DNA of 64,000 nt, taken from assembly GCF_022513585.1 (NCBI RefSeq), contig NZ_JAKWBF010000001.1:186001-250000 (forward strand), read 5' to 3'. Position numbers and translations under genes: made by a program. This DNA comes from Gordonia gummivorans. GTDB taxonomy: Bacteria; Actinomycetota; Actinomycetes; Mycobacteriales; Mycobacteriaceae. Below are positions 9,061 to 17,875 of this stretch, piece after piece. The notes under the pieces are model-generated. The model was not told the DNA's origin and did no database searches. It saw nothing but the letters and a program-made list of their open reading frames with translations. Position 1 is the stretch's first letter. Each line of letters begins with the position of its first letter.

Positions 9061-10604
9061 TGCGTTTCCCCGTCTGTTCCGGACCTCGCCGTGATGGCCA
9101 GCAGCAACTCCGCCCTCACCCGGGCGGAGTCGAGGTCGCAGTCCACGATGTCACGGATCTTGAGCAACCGGCTCCGCAACGTGTGCCGATGAACGCCCAA
9201 CGCGGCCGCCGCGTGCTCCCATTGCCCGTTGGCCTCCAGAAAGGCGCGTAACGACGCCAAGAGGTCGGTGCCGTGCTTGGTGTCGTAGTCGACGATCGGG
9301 TCGACGAGCACCCCCGCGAGAGTGTCGAGGACCCGTCGCACATCGGGTGCGCAGAGCAGCGTCCGGCCCACCGCGCGCAGCGCGTCCTCTGGTTCACCCC
9401 CGACAGGCGCCACCACCGCTGCCATCCGCGCCTGGTCCGCGGCAGCACGCAGGTCGCCCGCATCGCGCGCAGCGCTCACCCCGATCCGCAGGTGATCGCG
9501 CACATCGGTCGGCAGGTCGACGAAGAGTTCGGAGACGAACTCGATGTCGTCGCTGCCGCGCACGACGACGAGGAGGTCGTCGGACCCGACGGTGTGGAAC
9601 ATCGCCCGTCCGGCACCGCCGAGCCGATCGTCGACGGCCTCACCGACCGCCGCGCGGTCGTGGCTTCCGCGTACTGCGACGACGCGGACCTGCTCCTGGG
9701 AATCGGCCGCGGCGAGCAGCACCGAGCGGGCAGCGGACTCATCGTATTCGCCGGCGAGCAGGATGCGCATCGCCGTCGTGTTGACCCGGGCCTGCTCGGC
9801 ACGGAGTCGTCGTGGCTTGTGGAAGTCCAGCGCCAGCAGCGAGTTCGCGTGTCCGATCAAGACCTGGTCGAGCGCCCGTGGATCGCCGGGCAGTTCGACG
9901 ACGAGGTAGCCGTGGATGTGCCTGCCCAACCGGATCGTCTGCACGACCACTGTGCACGCCTCGACCGGGATCACGCTGCTGTCGGCGATGGCATCGCCGT
10001 GCGGGGACTCGGCGACGAGCGACGCGATCATCGCCATCACGTTGTCCGACGGAGGTGTGTGACCGTGCGCCACGATCCGCGCCTGCGGATCCACCACGGT
10101 GACCGGCCCGCCGCTCGCCCGCGACAACTCGTGCACGATCGCCTGCACCCCACCGTTCGCGGCGGCCCGCGTCATCCGAGGCTGGGCCCGCGACGCGGCG
10201 AGCATCTGCTCGTACTGCTGCTCGGCGAGCCGTTCCATCACCGCTTTCACGACCGCCGCGAACGGCGTTGCGAACGGAACCTCGAACACGGCAAGACCGC
10301 AGGTGTCAGCCTCGTCGAGAAGCTCTGCGGGAATGTCGGTGAAGGACAGACCGACCCCGAATCCCAGCGCCGCGATGTCACTGTCGACGAGCTCGCGCAC
10401 GTAGGCTCGCCGCCCGGCCGGATCGGCGGGCAGGCCCATCCCCGTCGTGAGGACGACCTCGCCTCCGGACAGCCAGCGGCCGGGGTGGGGCAGTTCGGTG
10501 GTCACCGCGAAGGTGACCTGGGCAATCGCCCCCACCGACCCGGCCCGCAGTCGTAGGCTCAGGTCTTCCCGACCGATGAGCCAACGGACGGCGAGGCCCA
10601 CCAT
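9048..10604 (-). CDS. PucR-family transcriptional regulator of the amine operon
   Basis: A 518-residue regulator. The N-terminal part (about 1-120) is the purine catabolism regulatory domain (VLTTGMGLPADPAGRRAYV, LGFGVGLSFTDIP). The middle is GGDEF-like, and the C-terminus carries the PucR helix-turn-helix: AAALGVHRHTLRSRLLKI. The start at ATG 10604 (MVGLAVRWL) is preferred over the longer frame because family members start there. It is divergent from the amine catabolic operon with 111 bp between, so it most likely controls that operon in response to an amine or an intermediate. Co-transcribed with the yceI gene. Confidence 0.88.
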   Translation of the reverse strand: MVGLAVRWLIGREDLSLRLRAGSVGAIAQVTFAVTTELPHPGRWLSGGEVVLTTGMGLPADPAGRRAYVRELVDSDIAALGFGVGLSFTDIPAELLDEADTCGLAVFEVPFATPFAAVVKAVMERLAEQQYEQMLAASRAQPRMTRAAANGGVQAIVHELSRASGGPVTVVDPQARIVAHGHTPPSDNVMAMIASLVAESPHGDAIADSSVIPVEACTVVVQTIRLGRHIHGYLVVELPGDPRALDQVLIGHANSLLALDFHKPRRLRAEQARVNTTAMRILLAGEYDESAARSVLLAAADSQEQVRVVAVRGSHDRAAVGEAVDDRLGGAGRAMFHTVGSDDLLVVVRGSDDIEFVSELFVDLPTDVRDHLRIGVSAARDAGDLRAAADQARMAAVVAPVGGEPEDALRAVGRTLLCAPDVRRVLDTLAGVLVDPIVDYDTKHGTDLLASLRAFLEANGQWEHAAAALGVHRHTLRSRLLKIRDIVDCDLDSARVRAELLLAITARSGTDGETQWQT

Positions 10605-10666
10605 GCACTCCAATCTGTCGCACAGATCACATTCAGTTACGCCATTTTGGCAGATGCAGCGGCCCC

Positions 10667-10677
10667 GCACCTTGTGC
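10667..10677. promoter_or_regulatory. Possible operator between the PucR regulator and the amine operon
   Basis: The short dyad GCAC-CTT-GTGC sits in the 111-bp divergent spacer. A second GCACA-type word lies nearby (10618-10623). This is the only symmetry I see there, so it is a candidate regulator site; the assignment is an inference. Confidence 0.35.
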
Positions 10678-10715
10678 AGTCTGTCTCTACCACCCCGCCA
10701 TCAGAGAGGTCCGAC

Positions 10716-12143
10716 ATGACCGAGCGGCTCCAGAATTTCGTCAACGGCGCATTTGTCGCCTCCACGTCCACCGAATCCCTGGACGTGATCAACCCGGCCG
10801 ACGAGTCGCTGGTGGCCGTCGCGCCGGTGTCGACGGCGGCGGAAGTGAGCGGTGCCGTCGATGCCGCGGCGAGCGCTTTCGCCTCGTGGGGCCGGACGAC
10901 GCCACGAGAACGGCAGTCCGCGCTACTCGCGATCGCGGACCAGATCGAGAAGAAGGCCGACGAGATCGTCGATGCTCAGGTCCGCAACACAGGTCAGTTG
11001 CGTTCCCTCGTGCGATCCGAGGAAGTTCTCGTCGGCGCCGATCAGATGCGCTTCTTCGCCGGTGCCGCCCGCCTGCTGGAAGGCCGGTCGGCGGGCGAGT
11101 ACATGGAGGGCTTCACGTCCTACGTGCGGCGCGAACCGATCGGGGTGGTCGGCCAGGTCACGCCGTGGAACTACCCGTTCATGATGGCCCTGTGGAAGAT
11201 CGGCCCGGCGCTGGCGGCGGGCAACACCATCGTCCTCAAGCCCAGCGACACCACACCGGAGAGCACGCTCACCCTGGCGGAACTCACCCGGGGCATCCTG
11301 CCCGACGGTGTGCTGAACGTGGTCCTCGGCACCGGGGAGACCGGCGCCGCGCTGGTGTCCGACCGACGCCTCGGTCTGGTGTCGATCACCGGATCGGTAC
11401 GCGCGGGCATCGCGGTGGCGGCGGCCGCAGCGGCCGACGTCAAACGCGCTCATCTCGAACTCGGTGGCAAGGCACCGGCGATCGTGTTCGGCGACGCCGA
11501 CATCGACAAGGCGGCCAGCGGCATCGCCGAGGCGGCATTCTTCAATGCCGGCCAGGACTGCACCGCAGCGACCCGCGCCATCGTGCACGCGTCGGTGTAT
11601 GACGAGTTCCTCGACGGCCTGGTGGCCCAGGCCCAGAAACTCCGGCCCGGCGGAGTCGACGACGAGGACGCATTCTACGGTCCCCTCAACAACATTCGGC
11701 ACTTCACCGCGGTCAACCAGAAGATCGCCGCGCTGCCCGACCACGCGACGATCGTGACCGGCGGCAACCGGCACGGCGACAAGGGGTTCTACTTCGAACC
11801 GACGGTGATCACCGACGTCCGCCAGGACGACGACATCGTGCAGAACGAGGTGTTCGGACCGGTCATCACCGTGCAGCGCTTCGACGACACCGACGACGCG
11901 ATCGCCATGGCCAACGGTGTCGACTACGGCCTCGCGTCGAGCATCTGGGCATCCGATCATGGACTGGTGCAACGTGTTTCGGCGCGCATCGATGCCGGTG
12001 CGGTGTGGGTGAACTGCCATATCCCGCTGGTCGCCGAGATGCCGCACGGAGGATTCAAGCACTCCGGATACGGCAAGGACCTCTCTGCATACGGGGTCGA
12101 GGACTACACCCGTATCAAGCACGTCATGAGCGCCCACGACTGA
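10716..12143 (+). CDS. Aldehyde dehydrogenase, gamma-aminobutyraldehyde type
   Basis: A 475-residue NAD-dependent aldehyde dehydrogenase. It shows the cofactor/anchor motif TPWNYPFMMALWKIGPALAAG, the ELGGKAP glutamate region and catalytic C282 in GQDCTAATR. Context argues for oxidation of 4-aminobutanal to 4-aminobutyrate, because the next gene is a copper amine oxidase and GABA aminotransferase and semialdehyde dehydrogenase follow. ATG 10716 has AGAGAGG upstream. It is first gene of the operon. The exact substrate is inferred from the neighbours; betaine-aldehyde-type activity cannot be excluded. Confidence 0.85.
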   Translation: MTERLQNFVNGAFVASTSTESLDVINPADESLVAVAPVSTAAEVSGAVDAAASAFASWGRTTPRERQSALLAIADQIEKKADEIVDAQVRNTGQLRSLVRSEEVLVGADQMRFFAGAARLLEGRSAGEYMEGFTSYVRREPIGVVGQVTPWNYPFMMALWKIGPALAAGNTIVLKPSDTTPESTLTLAELTRGILPDGVLNVVLGTGETGAALVSDRRLGLVSITGSVRAGIAVAAAAAADVKRAHLELGGKAPAIVFGDADIDKAASGIAEAAFFNAGQDCTAATRAIVHASVYDEFLDGLVAQAQKLRPGGVDDEDAFYGPLNNIRHFTAVNQKIAALPDHATIVTGGNRHGDKGFYFEPTVITDVRQDDDIVQNEVFGPVITVQRFDDTDDAIAMANGVDYGLASSIWASDHGLVQRVSARIDAGAVWVNCHIPLVAEMPHGGFKHSGYGKDLSAYGVEDYTRIKHVMSAHD

Positions 12144-12153
12144 GAGGATCGCA

Positions 12154-14115
12154 GTGACCGACAGGGATTTTCACCCGCAGGATTTTCACCCGCTCGATCC
12201 ACTGACGCGCGACGAGTTCACCGCCGTGGTGGACATCCTGGGAACCGCGCACGGCGTGGCGGCCCCCGAATGGCGTTACGCGAGTATCGAGATGGCCGAA
12301 CCCGACAAGGCCGCACTCGCCCGGTACGACGCCGACGCGACCGTGCCCGAGCGTGCAGCGCACGTCGTGTGTTTCGAGCGCGCGAGCAACAAGACCTACA
12401 AGGCCCTGGTGTCCCTGACCGATTCCACGGTCACCACCTGGGAGCACATCCCCGGGGTACAGGCGAATTTCACTGTCGACGAGTGGGAGGAGGCCGATGC
12501 AGCACTGCGGTCGCACCCCGATGTGATCGCGGCGCTCGCGCGGCGGGGGATCACCGACATGAGCCTGGTGTTCATGGACACCTGGACCTACGGCGCCGTC
12601 CTGATCCCGGAGCGCTACCGGGGCAGGCGGATCGGATGGTCGGACAGCTGGGTTCGCAAGGGACCGGGCATGAATCCCTACGCGGGGCCGGTCAACGGCT
12701 TCCACTGCATCATCGACCTGAACTCGATGGAGCTGCTGGAGATCGAGGACACCTTCACCCTGGACAACCCCGAGATCATGGGCGAGTACGTCCCCGCTCA
12801 CGTCCCCGAAGAGATCCGATCCGCGAGCACTCGTGAACCGTTGCGCGCGTTGGACATCACTCAACCCGACGGTCCGTCGTTCACTCTCACCGGCCATCGG
12901 CTCGACTGGCAGAACTGGTCCCTGCGTGTGGGATTCAACCATCGCGAAGGCATGACCCTGCACGCGATCAGCTACAACGACAACGGCAGGCGACGGCCCA
13001 TCGCGCACCGCTTGTCGTTCGCGGAGATGATGGTCCCCTACCGCGATCACTGCGTGGATCATTACCGCAGAACCGCATTCGACATCGGCGAATGGGGTCT
13101 GGGGTTCATGACCACGTCGCTGGAACTCGGGTGCGACTGTCTCGGCGAGATCCGGTACCTCGACGCGGTCCTGCACGACAGCAAGGGCGAGCCCTACGTC
13201 ATCACCAACGCCATCTGCATCCACGAGGAGGACAACGCCGTCCTGTGGAAGCACGTCGACCACGACGGGGCCGAGGTGCGGCGCATGCGTCGCCTCACCG
13301 TGTCGTGCCACGTCACCGTCGCCAACTATGAGTACCTCGTCTACTGGCGGTTCTATCAGGACGGCAACATCGAATGCGAGGTGCGCGCGACGGGCATCAT
13401 GGTCGTCAGCACACTGGCCCCCGGACAAACCCCCGAGCACGGCACGGTCGTCGACAACGGCACCTATGCGCCGTTCCATCAACACTTCCTGATCGCCCGA
13501 CTCGATCTCGACGTGGACGGAACGCAGAACACCGTCTACACCACCGAGACCCAGGTGGTGCCCACCGGCCCGGACAATCCGTACGGCCTCTCGCTGCGCC
13601 AGGTCAACACACCGTTGCGCACCGAGCAGGAAGCCAAGCAGGACATGAACTTCCAGACCCAGCGGGCGTGGAAGGTGGTGAACGAGAACACAACCAACGG
13701 TCTGGGCACGCATCCGTCCTACAAGTTGGTGCCCGGGGCCGCATTCCCACCCATGTTCGACCCCGACTCACCCATCCTCGACCGCTGCCGGGCCATCGAG
13801 CACACGCTGTGGGCGACCCCCAACTCTCCCGATGAGCGTTGGCCGGCAGGGGAATTCGTCAACCAGAGCGCCGGCGGCCTCGGACTGCCGGAGTGGACGT
13901 CCGCCGACCGGTCGATCGACAACACCGACGTGGTCCTCTGGTACGTCTTCGGAATCCATCACATCACCCGGCCCGAGGACTGGCCGATCATGCCGTCGGA
14001 CACGGTGAGTTTCTGGCTCAAGCCGGTCGGATTCTTCGACCGCAACCCGTCGCTCGACGTCGCCCCGACACCGCCTGCCGCGTGCCACCACGACTCCACC
14101 GGGGGCCACGCATGA
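12154..14115 (+). CDS. Copper-containing primary-amine oxidase
   Basis: A 653-residue topaquinone amine oxidase that turns a primary amine into the aldehyde, ammonia and hydrogen peroxide. The topaquinone precursor is Y392 in VANYEY, the likely catalytic base D310 in AFDIGEW, and the copper ligands H442 and H444 (HQH) plus a His of the IHH at 602-603. All key residues are present and the length fits the family. No signal peptide is seen. It starts at GTG 12154, ten bases after the aldehyde dehydrogenase, and the N-terminus repeats DFHP twice. Beside GABA-pathway genes its likely substrate is putrescine or a related diamine; tyramine or phenethylamine are alternatives. Confidence 0.9.
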   Translation: MTDRDFHPQDFHPLDPLTRDEFTAVVDILGTAHGVAAPEWRYASIEMAEPDKAALARYDADATVPERAAHVVCFERASNKTYKALVSLTDSTVTTWEHIPGVQANFTVDEWEEADAALRSHPDVIAALARRGITDMSLVFMDTWTYGAVLIPERYRGRRIGWSDSWVRKGPGMNPYAGPVNGFHCIIDLNSMELLEIEDTFTLDNPEIMGEYVPAHVPEEIRSASTREPLRALDITQPDGPSFTLTGHRLDWQNWSLRVGFNHREGMTLHAISYNDNGRRRPIAHRLSFAEMMVPYRDHCVDHYRRTAFDIGEWGLGFMTTSLELGCDCLGEIRYLDAVLHDSKGEPYVITNAICIHEEDNAVLWKHVDHDGAEVRRMRRLTVSCHVTVANYEYLVYWRFYQDGNIECEVRATGIMVVSTLAPGQTPEHGTVVDNGTYAPFHQHFLIARLDLDVDGTQNTVYTTETQVVPTGPDNPYGLSLRQVNTPLRTEQEAKQDMNFQTQRAWKVVNENTTNGLGTHPSYKLVPGAAFPPMFDPDSPILDRCRAIEHTLWATPNSPDERWPAGEFVNQSAGGLGLPEWTSADRSIDNTDVVLWYVFGIHHITRPEDWPIMPSDTVSFWLKPVGFFDRNPSLDVAPTPPAACHHDSTGGHA

Positions 14116-14972
14116 GGCTGCTCGTCGCCTACCTGGCCACTCCCGGAGGCGCTGACGCCCTGGCCCTCGGCGCGCGCCTGGCCCGCAGCTTCGGCGCCGA
14201 ACTCGACATCGCCATGGTGCTACCGCCCGACCGGGTGGCCCCGGCCCCGCCCGGCGACTTCGAGGCCGTCCTGTCCGACCGTGCGAGCCGCTGGCTGGCC
14301 GACGCCGCCGCCCAGGTTGACGATGACGTCACGGTCACGACACATGTCGCGTTCGCCGAATCGTCGGGCGCCGGAATCATCGAGATCGCCGAGCGGATCG
14401 GGGCGTCCGCGATCGTCGTCGGCGGTGGAGGCGGCGGCCTCATCGGAACACACTCCCTCGGCACCGTCGTCAACGGTCTGCTGCACTCGTCGCCGCTGCC
14501 GCTGGTCGTCGCACCGCGGGGCGCCTACCGGGCGGGCATCTCCCGTATCCGTGAAGTCACCTGCGCCATCGGCGATCGCCCCGGCGCCGACGAACTCCTC
14601 GACACGGCCACCCGATTCTGTGCTGCCGCCAAGGTGGGTCTACGGCTGATCTCCCTGGTGGCCGTGGAGCCGGTGAGCGGCGCTGTGCGCGACGACGAGA
14701 GCTCGCTCGAGGCGGCGCGGGCACACGCGCGCAGCCTGGTCGACGACGCCCGATCACGCCTGCCCGCTGAGATACCGGTGAGCGCAGAGGTGGTCGAGGG
14801 ACGTCACATCGAGGACGCGGTGCACAAACTCGACTGGCACGACGGCGACCTGATCATGGTCGGATCGAGTCGCTTGGCACAGCCGCGTCGGCTGTTCCTC
14901 GGATCGACTGCGGCCAAGATGATGCGCGTCCTGCAGGTACCGATGATCGTGGTGCCGCGCGGCGAGCGCTGA
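14112..14972 (+). CDS. Tandem universal stress protein
   Basis: A 286-residue protein with two Usp domains (about 1-140 and 150-284). The second domain ends in the ATP-binding pattern GSSRLAQPRRLFLGSTA followed by VPMIVVP. The first has GGGGGGLIGTHSLGTV at the same place. The ATG overlaps the amine oxidase stop by 4 bp, so it belongs to the amine operon. A stress protein inside a catabolic operon is unusual; it may help with the peroxide or aldehyde made by the oxidase, which is a guess. Confidence 0.85.
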   Translation: MRLLVAYLATPGGADALALGARLARSFGAELDIAMVLPPDRVAPAPPGDFEAVLSDRASRWLADAAAQVDDDVTVTTHVAFAESSGAGIIEIAERIGASAIVVGGGGGGLIGTHSLGTVVNGLLHSSPLPLVVAPRGAYRAGISRIREVTCAIGDRPGADELLDTATRFCAAAKVGLRLISLVAVEPVSGAVRDDESSLEAARAHARSLVDDARSRLPAEIPVSAEVVEGRHIEDAVHKLDWHDGDLIMVGSSRLAQPRRLFLGSTAAKMMRVLQVPMIVVPRGER

Positions 14973-15034
14973 CCCGGCGCGGCGGTGTCCGCTGCCGATG
15001 AAACCCTCTGTCCCGACTGCTTCTTGGAGGACCA

Positions 15035-16384
15035 GTGTCCGAAGTAACCTACCGTCTGCCGCAGAAGCGCAGTCTGGTCACCGAACTGCCCGGCCCGCGG
15101 TCTCGGGCGCTCGCGCAGCGCCGTGCCGGTTGTGTGGCCGCGGGCGTGAAGTCGGCGGTGCCCGTGTATGCCGCCGACGCCGACGGCGGGTTCGTCGTCG
15201 ACCTCGACGGCAACTCGCTGCTCGACCTCGGTGCGGGTATCGCGGTGACCAGCGTCGGTGCCTCCGATCCCCGGGTGCGTGCCGCGGTGGCTGCGCAGGT
15301 GGAACACTTCACGCACACCTGCTTCATGGTGACACCGTACGAGAACTACATCGAGGTGGCCGAGGCGCTCGCCGACCTGACGCCAGGCGACCACGAAAAG
15401 CGCAGCGTCCTCTTCAATTCCGGTGCCGAGGCGGTGGAGAACGCCGTCAAGGTCGCCCGCCTGGCGACCGGACGAGATGCGGTCGTCGCATTCGACAACG
15501 CCTACCACGGCCGCACCAACCTCACCATGGCGCTGACCGCCAAGAACATGCCCTACAAGGCGCATTTCGGCCCGTTCGCGCCCGAGGTGTACCGGATGCC
15601 CATGTCGTATCCGTACCGCGATCCCGACGGTTTCACCGGTGAGCAGGCCGCCGCGCGCGCCATCGCCGCCATCGAGGCCCAGATCGGCGCCGACCAGGTG
15701 GCCGCGATCATCATCGAACCCATCCAGGGTGAGGGCGGATTCATCGTCCCCGCAACGGGATTCCTGCCGACGCTGCGAGAGTGGGCGCGCACCAACGACG
15801 TCGTGTTCATCGCCGACGAGGTACAGACCGGATTCGCGCGGACCGGCTCGTGGTTCGCGTGCGACGACGAGGGCATCGTGCCCGACATCATCACCATGGC
15901 CAAGGGCATCGCCGGCGGCATGCCGCTGTCGGCGATCACCGGCCGCGCCGACCTGCTCGACCGCGTGCATCCCGGCGGACTCGGCGGCACCTACGGCGGC
16001 AACCCGGTCGCCTGCGCGGCCGCGCTCGCCGCATTCGACACGATGCGGGAACTCGACCTGCCCGCGCGGGCACGAAACATCGGGACCATCATCGAGTCGC
16101 GGCTGCGGGAGCTCGCCGAACGCACCGACGTCGTCGGCGACATTCGTGGGCGAGGGGCGATGATGGCGGTTGAGTTGGTCAAACCCGGTACAACACGACC
16201 CAATCCAGAGTTGACCGGCGCCGTCGCCGCACGCGCGCTCGAACAGGGTGTCATCGTGCTCACCTGCGGCACCGCGGGCAACGTGATCCGGCTGCTCCCG
16301 CCCCTGGTGATCGACGACGCCGCGCTCGCCGACGGCCTCGACGTGCTGTGCGACGCCATCCTCACGCTCGGATCGGCCCGATGA
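15035..16384 (+). CDS. gabT: 4-aminobutyrate aminotransferase (class III)
   Basis: A 449-residue PLP enzyme converting 4-aminobutyrate and 2-oxoglutarate to succinate semialdehyde and glutamate. It shows the class III features FNSGAEAVENAVKVAR, the DEVQTGFARTG aspartate that holds the PLP nitrogen, and the Schiff-base lysine K290 in MAKGIAGGMPLSAI. GTG 15035 follows TTGGAGGA. Position before gabD, with a 4-bp overlap, supports GabT over other class III aminotransferases such as acetylornithine aminotransferase. Confidence 0.9.
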   Translation: MSEVTYRLPQKRSLVTELPGPRSRALAQRRAGCVAAGVKSAVPVYAADADGGFVVDLDGNSLLDLGAGIAVTSVGASDPRVRAAVAAQVEHFTHTCFMVTPYENYIEVAEALADLTPGDHEKRSVLFNSGAEAVENAVKVARLATGRDAVVAFDNAYHGRTNLTMALTAKNMPYKAHFGPFAPEVYRMPMSYPYRDPDGFTGEQAAARAIAAIEAQIGADQVAAIIIEPIQGEGGFIVPATGFLPTLREWARTNDVVFIADEVQTGFARTGSWFACDDEGIVPDIITMAKGIAGGMPLSAITGRADLLDRVHPGGLGGTYGGNPVACAAALAAFDTMRELDLPARARNIGTIIESRLRELAERTDVVGDIRGRGAMMAVELVKPGTTRPNPELTGAVAARALEQGVIVLTCGTAGNVIRLLPPLVIDDAALADGLDVLCDAILTLGSAR

Positions 16385-17856
16385 CTGCGCTCGCGCAGCG
16401 GGCCGACGTCGAGGCAGTGCTGACCCGCGTGCCCACCGGGCTGTGGATCGGCGGCCAGGCACGCGAGGCGAGGACCGGCGCCACTTTCGCGGTCCACGAT
16501 CCGGCCATCGGATCGGTCCTGACACGCGTCGCCGATGCGGGGGTCGACGACGGCCTCGACGCGTTGTCGGCGGCAGCGCAATGCCAACGGGAGTGGGCGG
16601 CAACCCCACCCCGGCAACGCTCGGAGATCCTCCGGCGCGCATGGGAACTCGTGACGGCGCAGGCCGACGACTTCGCGACGCTGATGACGGCCGAGATGGG
16701 CAAGACACTCGCCGAGAGCCGGGGCGAGGTCGCCTACGGCGCGGAGTTCCTGCGCTGGTTCGCCGAAGAGGCGGTGCGTGTCGGCGGACGCACCACCACC
16801 GCACCGTCGGGCAACGGCCGGATCCTGGTCAGCAAGGAACCGGTCGGTCCATGTCTTGCGGTGACACCGTGGAACTTTCCGCTCGCGATGGGGACCCGCA
16901 AGATCGGTCCGGCGCTCGCCGCCGGCTGCACGGTGATCGTCAAACCGGCCGAGGACACCCCGCTCACCATGCTGCTGCTCGCCTCGGTCCTGCGCGACGC
17001 CGGACTCCCCGACGGCGTGCTGTCGGTCATCCCCACCATGAACGCGCCGTCAGTCGTCGGAGCGCTGATGAGCGACGCGCGCCTGCGGAAGCTGTCGTTC
17101 ACCGGTTCCACCCCGGTCGGCCGGGCACTCATCGCGCAGTCCGGCGAGAACGTTCTGCGCACATCGATGGAACTGGGCGGAAACGCACCCTTCATCGTCT
17201 TCGACGACGCCGACCTCGACGCCGCCGTCGAGGGGGCGATGGCAGCCAAGATGCGCAACGGTGGGCAGGCGTGCACAGCGGCCAACCGGTTCCTCGTCCA
17301 CAACGCCGTCCGCGACGCCTTCACCGCGGCACTGACCGAACGCGTCGCATCGATGCGGGTAGGGGCCGGAGCCGAGGCGGATGTCGATCTGGGCCCCATC
17401 ATCAATGCGCGACAACGCGATCGGATCGCCGATCTCGTCGACCGTACGATCAGCGCCGGCGCGCGCATCCGAACCGGCGGATCGGTGATCTCCGGACCCG
17501 GACACTTCTACGCACCGACGGTCATCGACGAGGTCGGCGCAGACGCCGAGATCTCGAGTGCCGAGATCTTCGGCCCGGTCGCCGCAATCACCGGGTTCGA
17601 CACCGAAGAGGAGGCGATCGCCGCCGCCAACAACACCGAATTCGGCTTGGCAGCATACTTTTACACACGCGACCTGGACCGCGCCGCCCGCGTCGCCTCA
17701 GCTCTCGAGGCCGGCATGGTCGGCGTCAATCGGGGGATCATCTCGGATCCCGCCGCACCTTTCGGCGGAATCAAGCAGTCGGGCCTCGGCAGCGAAGGCG
17801 GGGCCGAGGGCATCGAGGAATATCTGAACACCAAGTACACCGCACTCACCGCCTGA
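16381..17856 (+). CDS. gabD: Succinate semialdehyde dehydrogenase
   Basis: A 491-residue aldehyde dehydrogenase oxidising succinate semialdehyde to succinate. It has TPWNFPLAMGTRKIGPALAAG, the GSTPVGR cofactor loop, MELGGNAPFIVFDDADLD with the general base, and catalytic C298 in GGQACTAANRF. It starts at ATG 16381 inside the gabT stop. A second, shorter semialdehyde dehydrogenase lies at 53260-54636. Confidence 0.9.
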   Translation: MTALAQRADVEAVLTRVPTGLWIGGQAREARTGATFAVHDPAIGSVLTRVADAGVDDGLDALSAAAQCQREWAATPPRQRSEILRRAWELVTAQADDFATLMTAEMGKTLAESRGEVAYGAEFLRWFAEEAVRVGGRTTTAPSGNGRILVSKEPVGPCLAVTPWNFPLAMGTRKIGPALAAGCTVIVKPAEDTPLTMLLLASVLRDAGLPDGVLSVIPTMNAPSVVGALMSDARLRKLSFTGSTPVGRALIAQSGENVLRTSMELGGNAPFIVFDDADLDAAVEGAMAAKMRNGGQACTAANRFLVHNAVRDAFTAALTERVASMRVGAGAEADVDLGPIINARQRDRIADLVDRTISAGARIRTGGSVISGPGHFYAPTVIDEVGADAEISSAEIFGPVAAITGFDTEEEAIAAANNTEFGLAAYFYTRDLDRAARVASALEAGMVGVNRGIISDPAAPFGGIKQSGLGSEGGAEGIEEYLNTKYTALTA

Positions 17857-17875
17857 CCCACGACTGGAGCGTGCC

